Assembly: GCF_000513195.1 (NCBI RefSeq) | Contig: NZ_CBVI010000115.1 | Coordinates: forward strand, 1 to 64,000 | Reading direction: 5' to 3' | Source: Bacteroides timonensis | GTDB taxonomy: Bacteria; Bacteroidota; Bacteroidia; Bacteroidales; Bacteroidaceae | Length of the DNA stretch: 64,000 nucleotides | Notes under the pieces: model-generated | Databases searched by the model: none | The model's input: the letters and a program-made list of their open reading frames with translations, nothing else | Told to the model about the DNA's origin: nothing | Shown here: piece by piece, positions 17,597 to 27,035 of the stretch | Layout of the letters: every line of letters starts with the position of its first letter | How positions within the stretch are numbered: position 1 is the stretch's first letter | Made by a program: the position numbers and the translations under genes

Positions 17597-19189
17597 TTAC
17601 AATAAAGGTTTGTATTCAAAGCTGTCAAAATAGGCCCATTTGCCCCGTCCTGATACATCCTGGCAGCACATACCGATGAAAGCTCCGGTAAAGGCGGCTT
17701 TGTATTCAAACTTGTTGCAAACGTAATCATCGGATATAATGGAAGCATCCAATGTACCCCCTATTTCCTGCCATGTACCCCCGTCGGTGGAATAACTGAA
17801 GCTCAACTTTTCTCTCTGAATAGTTGCCCGCAGCCATACTTCTCCCTTTTCCAGCCGGATATATTCCGGTAACGGCTCACTCCAGCGATTATCATCATTA
17901 ACGAATATATTCAGCACATAGCTGTTGAGAGATTCTTCCCACGACATGAAAAGATAGTAAAAGTGCCTTGTATTGTAGTAATAGGCCAATCCTGCCATTT
18001 GCTGGAAAGTATCTGGTTGAAATTCCAGTCGGGTGCTGGCTGTAAAGTTGAAATCTTGTTGTCGCCTGGCTATCATGCTTTGGTTATGGGTGGAACAAAG
18101 TGACTCCCTACCTTTAATACTCAGGAATCCGCTCCGTTTCCTGAGTGATACCCAGGTTTCATCCATCGGCACACGGAGTGACTGGAAGTCGATAGGCATA
18201 GTCTCGTCTTCAAAATCACATCGTTCCGGTAAAACCTCCCAACGGCAGGCTGTCAAGTCGGGAGCTTCAATTTGTACCTGCGGTTCATTACCTCCGCTTT
18301 TCAGATATAGCCAGTCATCTTCGTGCCATACCACTTCCTGCAGGCATGTTTCGCGCCCCAGGGTACATCTGCCACGGGTAGTTAATGGCCGCCCTGCAAG
18401 GTGAGTCAGATACCATCTGCCATCGGGAGTAGATACTACCGAGCCGTGACCTGCCTTTTGGAGATACAAATCCGGATTGTGAGCGGAAGTCAGTACCGGA
18501 TTCGTAGGATGCACTTCGTAGGGGCCGGTAATCTGTCTGGATCGTGCCAGAGTTACGGCATGATTATATTCCGTTCCGCCTTCGGCTGTTATCAGATAAT
18601 ACCAACCGTTGCGCTTGAAGAGTACGGGACCTTCCGTAATTCCCAATGCAGTACCGGGGAAGATATAATAAACCTCTCCGATAAGCCGGTGCTCCCGGTA
18701 AGAATATTCCTGCAAGACAATCCCACCGAAGAATTTTCCCTTCCGGTGATCTACAAGCAGATTGGGAACCCAGGCACGCCCGTCTTCGTCATGGAACAAC
18801 GAAGGATCAAATCCGCTACTGTTCAGATAGATGGGGTCGGACCATTCACCGTCTATCTTGGTTGCCGTCACAAGATAGTTGTGCGTATCTTTCCATCTGC
18901 CATCGAAGCGTTTGACATCTGTGTAGACCAGATAAAACCTTCCGTCCTTGTAGGTCAGATTGGGTGCCCAGACTCCGCAAGAGTCAGGATTTCCTTTCAT
19001 ATTGAGTTGAGACACACGGGTGAGTGGCCGGGTTAGTAAATGCCAGTGAACCAAGTCACGGGAGTGATGTATCTGTACACCCGGAAACCAGTCAAAAGTG
19101 GAGGTGGCTATGTAGAAATCATCTCCTACGCGGCAGATAGACGGATCCGGATTAAATCCGGTCAGAATAGGGTTTGTAATCATATTCAT
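17597..19189 (-). CDS. GH43 beta-xylosidase/arabinofuranosidase, cytoplasmic
   Basis: 530 residues, no signal peptide. An N-terminal five-bladed propeller begins NPILTGFNPDPSICR (base Asp15), with the transition-state modulator Asp128 (SGFDPSLF) and the acid Glu186 (ITEGPVLF). A C-terminal concanavalin-like sandwich (about 330-530) follows. This is the layout of XynB-type GH43 beta-1,4-xylosidases. It would cleave xylo-oligosaccharides in the cytoplasm after import by the adjacent MFS carrier. Its start lies 4 nt from the stop of that carrier, so the two are translationally coupled. Alpha-L-arabinofuranosidase is the alternative. Confidence 0.85.
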   Translation of the reverse strand: MNMITNPILTGFNPDPSICRVGDDFYIATSTFDWFPGVQIHHSRDLVHWHLLTRPLTRVSQLNMKGNPDSCGVWAPNLTYKDGRFYLVYTDVKRFDGRWKDTHNYLVTATKIDGEWSDPIYLNSSGFDPSLFHDEDGRAWVPNLLVDHRKGKFFGGIVLQEYSYREHRLIGEVYYIFPGTALGITEGPVLFKRNGWYYLITAEGGTEYNHAVTLARSRQITGPYEVHPTNPVLTSAHNPDLYLQKAGHGSVVSTPDGRWYLTHLAGRPLTTRGRCTLGRETCLQEVVWHEDDWLYLKSGGNEPQVQIEAPDLTACRWEVLPERCDFEDETMPIDFQSLRVPMDETWVSLRKRSGFLSIKGRESLCSTHNQSMIARRQQDFNFTASTRLEFQPDTFQQMAGLAYYYNTRHFYYLFMSWEESLNSYVLNIFVNDDNRWSEPLPEYIRLEKGEVWLRATIQREKLSFSYSTDGGTWQEIGGTLDASIISDDYVCNKFEYKAAFTGAFIGMCCQDVSGRGKWAYFDSFEYKPLL

Positions 19190-19193
19190 AGTG

Positions 19194-20480
19194 CTAAGTT
19201 GTTTTTATGAGTTCTTTTTCCAGTTCTTCCATGTTGCGCCCCTTTGTTTCGGGGTAGAGCAGGCTGACAGAGATCAGGCAGAATACCATGATGATAGCAT
19301 AAATCATAAAGGTATTGCCTGCACCCAGATGGTCTATCTCGACCGGGAACAAGGTGGTGACGGCAAAACTGATAATTCCGTTGAAAACACCTGCAAGCGA
19401 TATACCCAGTCCTTTTACATGATACGGGAATATCTCAGACAGTAATATCCAGGTAATCGGACCTAATGAAATAGAGAAGCCGACTATCATGCAGAGCAGT
19501 CCGATCAGGATAATGACGGGGGAGCCCGACATATAAAACGTAGCAGATACAGTCAGCAGTGAGGCTATCATGATACACGAACCGATAATCAGCAGAGGTT
19601 TTCGTCCGATCCGGTCAATCAATGTCATGGATGCGAGGGTCATAACCACCATACATATCCCGATAAGGTTGGATTGCAGGAAAGAGCTGTCGGGGGTGAA
19701 ACCCGCCATATCGAAAACTCTGGGTGCATAGAATAATACCGCATTGATTCCGCATGCCATCTGGAAGAAGGCGACACTGAAAGCAATAAACAGTATCAGC
19801 CGCATCGGGCGTTTAAACAATCTGCGTCCCTGTTCCTGATAGGAGAGGGCAGTCTTTTCCTTGTCTTTCCGTTGGCTCCGGTTTTCGGTCCATACCGGAC
19901 TTTCCGGTACGAATGTCAATCCGATTAGGTAGATAATCGGGAACAAAGTACCCAATCCGAGCATCCAGCGCCATTTCAGTTCCGGACTGTCGAACCAGCC
20001 ATTCACCAACGTATTGGAAGCGTAAGCCACCAGATAACCTACTCCGATGTTCAGTTGGTTGAACGATACGAGAAAACCCCGCTTATCGGAAGGTGCAAGT
20101 TCCGCAATGTATATGGGGACTACCAGCAGTGAGATTCCTATACCCAGTCCACCGATGAAGCGGCTTATCAGAAAAAACATATACGTCTGACTGAGTGCAC
20201 TGCCCAATGTGCAGAAGCAAAAGAGCAGTGCTGCCAGAATGAGTGATTTCTTTCGTCCGATTCTTTCGCTGACATTTCCGGCAAAGAAGTTACCGATGAA
20301 GGTTGCCAGCATGGTGATGCTTACAGCCAGCCCTTCCTGAAAGGAGCCGGATTGTAGACCGAAAAAGTCGCCGAAGTACATGCTTGCTCCCGATACATTG
20401 GCTGATATGCCCAGCAGCAGACCACCTATCGAGACGATGAAGCAGGTGATGTACAGATATGCATTGTTTCTTTTATCCAT
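19194..20480 (-). CDS. sugar:proton symporter, MFS sugar porter family (XylE-like)
   Basis: 428 residues with 12 predicted membrane helices. Family marks: GRVSERIGRKKSLI-like loop 2-3 motif (SERIGRKK), PESPVW at the end of helix 6, DRIGRKPLL in loop 8-9, and PETKGRNMEELEKEL at the C-terminus. These are the sugar porter signatures of XylE, GalP and related symporters. It sits between two hydrolase genes of the GH26 locus and probably imports the released pentose or short oligosaccharide across the inner membrane. Confidence 0.85.
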   Translation of the reverse strand: MDKRNNAYLYITCFIVSIGGLLLGISANVSGASMYFGDFFGLQSGSFQEGLAVSITMLATFIGNFFAGNVSERIGRKKSLILAALLFCFCTLGSALSQTYMFFLISRFIGGLGIGISLLVVPIYIAELAPSDKRGFLVSFNQLNIGVGYLVAYASNTLVNGWFDSPELKWRWMLGLGTLFPIIYLIGLTFVPESPVWTENRSQRKDKEKTALSYQEQGRRLFKRPMRLILFIAFSVAFFQMACGINAVLFYAPRVFDMAGFTPDSSFLQSNLIGICMVVMTLASMTLIDRIGRKPLLIIGSCIMIASLLTVSATFYMSGSPVIILIGLLCMIVGFSISLGPITWILLSEIFPYHVKGLGISLAGVFNGIISFAVTTLFPVEIDHLGAGNTFMIYAIIMVFCLISVSLLYPETKGRNMEELEKELIKTT

Positions 20481-20516
20481 TGATTTATTTATTCAGGGTA
20501 AATAATTACAGCGTGT

Positions 20517-21599
20517 TTATCGAGGCAGCTTACTCCAATCCAATTCCGCGGCATGTATATAGCCATTGCCCGAAATTTTCTCTTTCCAGTGGTTGCTTAC
20601 ATATTCACTTTGCTGAATACGCGAGTCGCATTGCTGGAAGGTTACATTTATTATCCACATCGGTTGTGAGAGCCATTCCACATTGATGTAAGAGAAAGCT
20701 TTAACCACATCGCTGTTTTCTTCGATAACACTGAAGAATTTGGTGAACCACTCATCCCATATCTTCCGGGCTATCTCAGGCTTTTTGATATCCGCATCGA
20801 AGTAAGTCTGTCCCTTCTGGAAGACGGGAGTCGATTCGGCTATGAATACCGGTTTGCCTTTCATCCGGGCAAACTCGATCATCACCTGATCCGGCTGACC
20901 GAAATAAGAGTAGGCACACCAGTCCACATATTCATCTCCCGGATACCATTTCTGCATATCGGACAAGGGAGTACCATCTCCTTTGGACTGCCATACATAA
21001 GCTACGTTGCGGATGCCTGCCGCATCAAAATGATCTTTGATGTGTTTGTAGGCGGGGATATACGTTTCGGGTACATAATGATTCCAGTCTGTACCGTCGA
21101 ATTCATAGCCGATACGCAGAAAGACGGGACGGGGAGCAAGCTTCTTGAACCATTCACCTATTATGTCCAGCTTCCGATCATATTTGCCGGATGCTATGTC
21201 CGATTCATTTCCCACAATGGCAAGCCCTACAGCGATCATTGAGTTGTTGAAACGTTCTGATTGAGGGTATAAGTTGGCACAACAATCGCCTGAACCCCAA
21301 TTGTCGATATCATAAAGACCGGATACTTTATCGGTGTCGCTACCGCCCAGTCCCAGGTAAACAGTTATTCCTGCCGGAGTCCGGAAATGATCGCAGTAGC
21401 CCTCATTGTATTGTTCCAGTCCGCCTACTGCTCCTAAATCCTGACCGATGAAGACAAAGCATTGGCCGTCTTCAGGTTCGTATTTGGAGAGTTCCCGTCC
21501 GTCAGGTTCCGGGGCGGGGGTATCGTGCTCTTTATTCTCACATCCGATACAGGAGGTGAAAAGGAGGTGAAATATGATATACTTTAGTATTGATTTCAT
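20517..21599 (-). CDS. GH26-like glycoside hydrolase lipoprotein (copy 2)
   Basis: 360 residues; N-terminal lipoprotein signal with Cys17 (FTSC) or Cys20 as anchor. The catalytic barrel is clearly paralogous to the 16520-17578 protein: CFVFIGQDLGAVGG, LRIGYEFDGTDWNHY (acid/base Glu166), GDEYVDWCAYS and VFIAES (nucleophile Glu255). Two related enzymes in one locus suggest division of labour, for example one on the surface and one in the periplasm, or different chain lengths. Same GH26 caveats apply: mannanase, beta-1,3-xylanase or lichenase cannot be separated by eye. It follows SusD after a 278-nt gap filled by a repeat array. Confidence 0.7.
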   Translation of the reverse strand: MKSILKYIIFHLLFTSCIGCENKEHDTPAPEPDGRELSKYEPEDGQCFVFIGQDLGAVGGLEQYNEGYCDHFRTPAGITVYLGLGGSDTDKVSGLYDIDNWGSGDCCANLYPQSERFNNSMIAVGLAIVGNESDIASGKYDRKLDIIGEWFKKLAPRPVFLRIGYEFDGTDWNHYVPETYIPAYKHIKDHFDAAGIRNVAYVWQSKGDGTPLSDMQKWYPGDEYVDWCAYSYFGQPDQVMIEFARMKGKPVFIAESTPVFQKGQTYFDADIKKPEIARKIWDEWFTKFFSVIEENSDVVKAFSYINVEWLSQPMWIINVTFQQCDSRIQQSEYVSNHWKEKISGNGYIHAAELDWSKLPR

Positions 21600-21696
21600 G
21601 CTTAATAAGAGTTTATAGTTTCAATAAATTCATTACTATACCGATATGCGTTATATAGGAGTGAACAGAAGAACGTAACTTCTTGTGTGATAGTGT

Positions 21697-21848
21697 ACTT
21701 AGTGTTCCACTAAGATTAGTCGTAGTGGAACACTAGTTCAGTCGTAGTGGGAAGTGGTTTCAGTCGTAGTGGGAAGTGGTTTCAGTCGTAGTGGGAAGTG
21801 GTTTCAGTCGTAGTGGGAAGTATGTTCAGTCCTAATGGGAATGTAGCT
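21697..21848. repeat. 22-nt tandem repeat array, six direct units plus one inverted unit
   Basis: Six direct units start at 21717, 21739, 21761, 21783, 21805 and 21827, all 22 nt. Three are identical (starting CAGTCGTAGTGGGAAGTG) and the outer ones diverge. The segment 21697-21718 matches the inverse complement of the first unit at about 18 of 22 positions and holds a perfect 7-3-7 palindrome, CTTAGTGttcCACTAAG. The array fills the gap between susD and the GH26 gene inside one operon, so it is transcribed. The 5-nt spacing of palindromes rules out CRISPR. Confidence 0.9.
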
Positions 21849-21877
21849 CATTACCGCACCACGTTGAATTCATCCCA

Positions 21878-23566
21878 TTACTGCCTCAGATTCGGATTCT
21901 TCTCTGTTTCACTGTGAGGAATGGGTAGATAGTAATTGTTTTCATTGAATACCCGTTCCTCAATGGTTACTATTTTATAGTTATTATTGTTTCCGTCAAA
22001 CTCAACCGTCATTCCCTTGATGGGTGCCCGTAGAGTCGTTGCTTCTTTCCAGCGACGCAAGTCGAAGAAGCGGTGTTCTTCCAGGCACAACTCTACGCGG
22101 CGCTCATTGTGAATACGGATACGCATCTCGTCTTTGGATAAACCTTCCGGTAATCCCGGTTGGCCTGCACGGTCGCGAACTTCGTTGACGGCATCGTACA
22201 CACTTTTGTCCGGTGCAGCCAATGCCTCATTCTGCGCTTCGGCATAGTTCAGTAACACTTCTGCATAGCGGAAATAAGGCCAGTTGTTATCCTGCGCAAA
22301 GGCTCCGGTGTATAAGTCGGCAGATGCTCCGTCATATTCCTGCATCATTTTGCGAAGCCCATACCCGCAGCGTGCGCGGTAATCGTTGGGCAGACAGTTG
22401 CCGCTCCAATCCGGGTTTTGCAGATGGCGATGCATAAGTAACTGGCTTCCTTCCCAGTAACTTCCATGATAAAGCAAAGTTTGATAGAAGCGTTTGTCAC
22501 GGTTGGCGTATGGATCCTGCGGATTGTAAATGGATGTAGGGTCGGTTATCAGTTTACCGTCTGTGGTTTCGTAAGCATCGGCTAAGTTCTGGGTGGGATA
22601 TAAACCGTTCCAGGAACCGCGGTCGGCATCGGCAGGGTCAAGACTCCATTGCATGTGGATGTTATGCGTGATTTCCGGAAACTGGAAGCGGCGCTCAAAG
22701 ATAATCTCCGTGTTGGCATTCGATTTGTCGAAGAATAAAGAACCGTAGGCATATTCACCGTTGCGGTAAAGATGATGTACTCCCAGAGTCATGACAGCTT
22801 GTGCGGCTTTGGCGGCATCTTCCCAACGCTCTTTAGAGTTGGAGGCATTGTTGAGCGGGCTGGCAAGATAGAGTAGGGCACGGGCTTTCAGCGCCAGGAA
22901 GGCACCACGGGTGGCACGCCCTTTCATGGCATCGGAAACGGTCGGGTCAAGATCTTCCGCATAGTTATCGCTCTCGGTGGCAATGAAGTTTATCAATCCT
23001 TCGAAATCGGTGGCCGGTACCAGTAGATTGTCTTCCAGTTGCTGAGCTTCCGTAATCAACGGTGCCCGTCCGAATGTCCTGGCAAGGTCGAAGTAACAGA
23101 ATGCCCGCAGGAAACGTGCTTCCGCTTCGTAATATTTCTTTTCGGTCGGTGTCAGCACCACGTCTTTGGTGTCCGGAACGGCGGCAATTATCAGGTTACA
23201 TTTGCGGATAATGCTGTAATTGCTCTTCCATATTTCATCGATGAACGGAGTGCTTTGCGCTGTGATCTGCCCTGTATTGAACTGATTTACATTTGCATCG
23301 AACTTGCCGTCAAAGTCGTCGGCACCGGCATCGAAGTTACCGCCGAAAGCGGCAGCCCAGTCTTGATCCCATCCCTGCGTATTACGGTTGAAGCCGCATA
23401 CCAGTGTACCGTACGTATTGGCTACGAATTGATCGATAAGCTTTTTGTCCTGCCAAATCAAGTCGTCGGAGACAAATGTCGTAGGCTTGATGTCCAGCAT
23501 ATCAGTACAGGAAGTCATGCTGATAGCGGCAAGTAGTATGAATAGGGGTTTAAATATTTCTTTCAT
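21878..23566 (-). CDS. SusD/RagB-type glycan-binding lipoprotein
   Basis: 562 residues; lipobox SMTSC with Cys20. Typical SusD features: N-terminal DMLDIKPTTFVSDD, TPR-like helices with ARFLRAFCYFDLARTFG, and the C-terminal signature EVRDRAGQPGLPEG...IRIHNERRVELCLEEHRFFDLRRW. SusD proteins sit on the outer membrane and lid the cognate SusC channel. The gene follows its susC partner by 12 nt. The ligand is probably the substrate of the two GH26-like enzymes downstream. Confidence 0.95.
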   Translation of the reverse strand: MKEIFKPLFILLAAISMTSCTDMLDIKPTTFVSDDLIWQDKKLIDQFVANTYGTLVCGFNRNTQGWDQDWAAAFGGNFDAGADDFDGKFDANVNQFNTGQITAQSTPFIDEIWKSNYSIIRKCNLIIAAVPDTKDVVLTPTEKKYYEAEARFLRAFCYFDLARTFGRAPLITEAQQLEDNLLVPATDFEGLINFIATESDNYAEDLDPTVSDAMKGRATRGAFLALKARALLYLASPLNNASNSKERWEDAAKAAQAVMTLGVHHLYRNGEYAYGSLFFDKSNANTEIIFERRFQFPEITHNIHMQWSLDPADADRGSWNGLYPTQNLADAYETTDGKLITDPTSIYNPQDPYANRDKRFYQTLLYHGSYWEGSQLLMHRHLQNPDWSGNCLPNDYRARCGYGLRKMMQEYDGASADLYTGAFAQDNNWPYFRYAEVLLNYAEAQNEALAAPDKSVYDAVNEVRDRAGQPGLPEGLSKDEMRIRIHNERRVELCLEEHRFFDLRRWKEATTLRAPIKGMTVEFDGNNNNYKIVTIEERVFNENNYYLPIPHSETEKNPNLRQ

Positions 23567-23578
23567 GATATTGTCTGT

Positions 23579-26500
23579 TTAAAATTGAATACTGATACCT
23601 GCGTTAAATGATTTCATTTGCGGATAAGACCAACCTTGTGAGTTTACATTCTCAGGGTCTATCTGAGGAACATCGGTAATGGTGAAGAGATTCTGTCCGC
23701 TGACGTACACACGTACATTCTCTAAACGGAGGTTACTCAACCATTTGCGCGGGAAGTTGTAACCTACTTCAATGTTTTTCAGTCTGAAATAAGACGCATC
23801 ATACAGATAGGTCTGCACGGGCGGGAAATCCGTATTCGGGAAGTTGTGCGTGGACTGCTCCAGACGCGGATAACGTGTGCCGGGATTGTTTTCGCTCCAT
23901 GCTTCTTTTACCCAGAACTGAGGCAGATTGCCATCATTGAAGTAAGGCATTACTACGCCACCATTCAGATAAACCTGCGCATGGGCTGCTCCCTGGAAGA
24001 GGAAACTGAGGTCGAAATTCTTCCATGCCAGGCTTCCGTTGATACCGTATACGATTTCCGGTACGTTGCCGTATCCCAGATAGGTCATATCACCGGCATT
24101 TACCACTTCGTCACCGTTTACGTTTACATATTTGATATCACCGGGACGGGTCACATAGTCGCTTCCTGCCACTTCCTGCTTGGCATACGCATCTATTTCC
24201 TGTTGGTTCTGGAAGATGCCGTCTGTCTTATAACCGTAGTAGCTGTAGATGGGACGCCCGGTTTTTCTCAAGTACTCGGAGGTTCCTGCGGCCTCAGCCA
24301 TTTCCAATATCTTGTTGCGGGCATAAGTGAAGTTTCCGCCTATGGAGTAACGGACTTTACCGATGTGATGATTGAACGTCAGGTTGGCATCGATACCTTT
24401 ATTCTCCACCTTGCCGATATTTTCAAGCGGGAGTTCTCCACCGAACGACCAGGGCACTTCGGCTCCTCGCTGTGCAAGGATGTCGGAACGGGTTTCTTTA
24501 AAGAAATCTAAAGACAGGTTGAACCTATCAAACAAACCTGCATCTATCGCGATATTCATCTTCTTGGAAGTTTCCCAGGTTGCCAGTGCATTGGCTATGG
24601 GGCCGGGAACCAAACCCTTGGTAACCAATTCTCCGAATACATAATCGCCAAGGTTATTCGCCAGTCCGCCGCCATGCGAACCGCGTGAAGCGTACAAGTC
24701 GAAGCGGCTGTAATACGGGAAGGCTACACCACCGGTATTGTCGTTACCCAATGTACCATAGGATCCTCTGATCTTCAGGAAATTTATCTTATTCTTCAAA
24801 GGTTCAAAGAACTTTTCTTCCGAAACCACCCAGCCGATAGACGCGGATGCAAATGTTCCCCAACGTTTGTCGGGAGCAAAGTTTTCGGAAGCGTCCCGGC
24901 GGATATTCGCTTCAAACAGGTATCTGCCGCCATAATTATAGTTGATTCTACCCACATAGCTGAGGCGTGCCGACTCTCTGTCATATCCACCCAATTGCTG
25001 TCCGGTACTGTTACCGGCACTGATCTGGTCCATTACGTCCGAGTCGAAAGAGTTGCGGGATACCCATACGTTGTGGTATTTTTCTTTGCGTCCCAATGCC
25101 ATCAACAGGGCTGAAACGGTATGGTTGCCGAAAGAACGGTCGTAGGTAAGATGTCCCTGCCACTCTATGTATTCGTTGTCATTCTGATTCTGATAGAGTG
25201 AGGCGCTACCTCGTGGCTGCAAGTTGTAGTTGTTGTCTTGGTCGCGTACATACAGGTAAGGGGAGAGTGACCAGGTCTTCTGGGCGTAATTGTTTTTATC
25301 GTATGAGAAGACACCCTTTATTTTCAATCCTTGGGTTACGAACGGAAGGTCTTGAGTCAGTTCGAGGCGGGTTAACAGACTGTTGTTTCGTGAGTCACTG
25401 TATCCTGCGTCTTTGCTGGTTTGCGCCATGATGTTCGGGTGAGTGGCATCGGGTACTGTGTAAAGGCCATTGTCATACTTGGCAAGTAGCACAGGAGTAT
25501 TACGGATCAACTGCTGGAAGACATTGGTACTGCTCTGTGGGCTTCCATGACGGTATTCCACACGACCGGATGCATCTACCGAGAGCTGAGTGGTAGAAGT
25601 GATCTTTATGTCGATATTGCTTCTTAAAGAGTAGCGTTCGTAGTTCAGATTGTCCCACAAACCATCCTGATGTACATATCCGAAGCTGGTAAAGAACTTG
25701 ATGTTATCGCGTCCGCCGTCCACGGTAATGTTGTGCTGATGCTGCACTGCATTCTTTGACAGCATTTCTTTGTACCAGTCGGTGTTCGGATAACGTTCGG
25801 GATCAGAGCCGTCGGCGAATTTTCTGATTTCCTCGTCTGTATAGATTGTATTGCCCATGTATATGTTCTTCATTCGGGCATAGTCGGTAGAATTGGCAAA
25901 TTCCGGCAGACTTGTAGGCTTCTGTATTGATACGTTGCCCGAGTACTTTACGTGGACTTTTCCGGTATTGCCTCGTTTGGTAGTGACCAGTATAACCCCG
26001 TTGGCACCGCGCATACCGAAGATAGCGGCTGAGGCGGCATCTTTCAATACGTTCAGCGATTCTATTTCATTGGGATCTATGCGGGCAAAGTCTTCTGCCT
26101 GGCGTTCGATGCCGTCGATGATATAGGTAGGTGAAGTTCCTCCCTGGAAAGTGGCAACACCGCGGATATAGATTTGTGAGCCGTCCAGTCCCGGTTCTCC
26201 GGTGGTTTGTTTGGCTATCAATCCGGGAATCTGTCCGATAAGTGCGTTGGAGGTATTTGCCGATTGGGCTTTCAGAATCTCGTCGCTTTTCACGGAAGCT
26301 ACGGCACCTGTCAGATTTACTTTCTTCTGGACGCCATATCCCACGACTACTACTTCATCCAGTTTCATGTTGTCTTCACTCATAACTACACGCATATCTT
26401 TGGCAGCGGCAAGTGTTACGGTGCGATATCCTATATAAGATATCTTCAGCATGTTTCCTATGCGGGTTTCGAGCGAGAATTTACCGTCTATATCGGAGAT

Positions 26501-26674
26501 GGTACCTTTTTGTGTCTTCTGGTCCTGTATGGATACACCAATCAGCGGCTCTCCGTTTTCATCAATAACCAGACCTTGAATAAGACTCTCTTGTGCGTAT
26601 CCGCTTGCCGTTATAAGAAGAAATAGTATCCATGCAAGAGGCCGCAGTGTGATAAGTGGCAGTCTTTTCTTCAT
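23579..26674 (-). CDS. SusC/RagA-type TonB-dependent outer-membrane transporter
   Basis: 1031 residues from the ATG at 26674. The open frame runs 39 codons further upstream, but the signal peptide (MKKRLPLITL...SGYAQ) starts here and the predicted promoter lies at 26789-26819, just at the extended start. Domains: carboxypeptidase D regulatory-like (about 30-110), the TonB-box-like VVVVGYG, plug domain with the SusC motif SLNVLKDAASAAIFGMRGANG, and a C-terminal beta-barrel ending in an aromatic residue (SIQF). It imports oligosaccharides with the SusD protein just downstream. First gene of the GH26 locus. Confidence 0.95.
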   Translation of the reverse strand: MKKRLPLITLRPLAWILFLLITASGYAQESLIQGLVIDENGEPLIGVSIQDQKTQKGTISDIDGKFSLETRIGNMLKISYIGYRTVTLAAAKDMRVVMSEDNMKLDEVVVVGYGVQKKVNLTGAVASVKSDEILKAQSANTSNALIGQIPGLIAKQTTGEPGLDGSQIYIRGVATFQGGTSPTYIIDGIERQAEDFARIDPNEIESLNVLKDAASAAIFGMRGANGVILVTTKRGNTGKVHVKYSGNVSIQKPTSLPEFANSTDYARMKNIYMGNTIYTDEEIRKFADGSDPERYPNTDWYKEMLSKNAVQHQHNITVDGGRDNIKFFTSFGYVHQDGLWDNLNYERYSLRSNIDIKITSTTQLSVDASGRVEYRHGSPQSSTNVFQQLIRNTPVLLAKYDNGLYTVPDATHPNIMAQTSKDAGYSDSRNNSLLTRLELTQDLPFVTQGLKIKGVFSYDKNNYAQKTWSLSPYLYVRDQDNNYNLQPRGSASLYQNQNDNEYIEWQGHLTYDRSFGNHTVSALLMALGRKEKYHNVWVSRNSFDSDVMDQISAGNSTGQQLGGYDRESARLSYVGRINYNYGGRYLFEANIRRDASENFAPDKRWGTFASASIGWVVSEEKFFEPLKNKINFLKIRGSYGTLGNDNTGGVAFPYYSRFDLYASRGSHGGGLANNLGDYVFGELVTKGLVPGPIANALATWETSKKMNIAIDAGLFDRFNLSLDFFKETRSDILAQRGAEVPWSFGGELPLENIGKVENKGIDANLTFNHHIGKVRYSIGGNFTYARNKILEMAEAAGTSEYLRKTGRPIYSYYGYKTDGIFQNQQEIDAYAKQEVAGSDYVTRPGDIKYVNVNGDEVVNAGDMTYLGYGNVPEIVYGINGSLAWKNFDLSFLFQGAAHAQVYLNGGVVMPYFNDGNLPQFWVKEAWSENNPGTRYPRLEQSTHNFPNTDFPPVQTYLYDASYFRLKNIEVGYNFPRKWLSNLRLENVRVYVSGQNLFTITDVPQIDPENVNSQGWSYPQMKSFNAGISIQF

Positions 26675-26788
26675 AATATTAAAAGATTTAATAGTTAATA
26701 ATAGTGTTTTCATGCAATACAGAGAAAAGGGATATCCGAGGTTACCGCGCGTTGTAGTCCGTCCATCCTTTGGTCTGTTTGGCTGATA

Positions 26789-26819
26789 CAAAAGTAGAGG
26801 GTGGGAAGAGTAAAAGCAA
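26789..26819 (-). promoter_or_regulatory. promoter of the susC-susD-GH26 operon
   Basis: On the minus strand, CTTG (-33, core TTG at 26817-26819), a 20-nt gap and TACTTTTG (-7, 26789-26796) fit the Bacteroides consensus. The leader would be about 110 nt to the ATG at 26674. The GTAAC operator seen before the other xylan operons is absent at the corresponding distance, which fits control by a different regulator. Confidence 0.6.
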
Positions 26820-26982
26820 GCGAATCACTACTCTTTACATACTTTTGTCGGAGGTAAATTATACGTTTGAAATACGCTTGCTGATTGCTAATGTGTTGAT
26901 AAGTAGTTGTGTATATAAGCATGGACTTTGTTCGTGTATAAAAATAGCCTTCATGTTTTCATAGAATCAGCCGAATATAAAA

Positions 26983-27010
26983 AAGAGGGGAAGCTTTGGC
27001 TTCTCCTCTT
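26983..27010 (-). terminator. rho-independent terminator after GH67
   Basis: A 12-bp stem with one G-T pair (26983-26994 with 26999-27010, TTTG loop in plus orientation). On the minus strand it is followed by a run of six T. It lies 26 nt after the GH67 stop and marks the end of the long xylan operon. Confidence 0.85.
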
Positions 27011-27035
27011 GAAGATAGGTTTGTGAAGTATGTGA

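Larger units (their letters stand above)
26675..27035. other. intergenic region between the GH26 locus and the xylan operon
   Basis: A 361-nt non-coding stretch. It carries the leader and promoter of the susC gene (26789-26819) and the terminator of the GH67 operon (26983-27010). Another TACTTTTG occurs on the plus strand at 26840-26847, with no gene to drive. No other structure seen. Confidence 0.6.

Noticed and set aside
16520-21599. Assignment of the two GH26-like proteins as beta-mannanases
   Set aside because: The motifs fit GH26 in general, but mannan partners are missing and the neighbours are xylan-type, so I keep the substrate open.
21697-21848. Possible CRISPR array
   Set aside because: Units are directly adjacent with a 22-nt period, spacers would be only 5 nt, and no cas genes are near.
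26675-26791. Extended N-terminus of SusC starting at 26791
   Set aside because: It would put 39 residues before a normal signal peptide and start at the predicted promoter.
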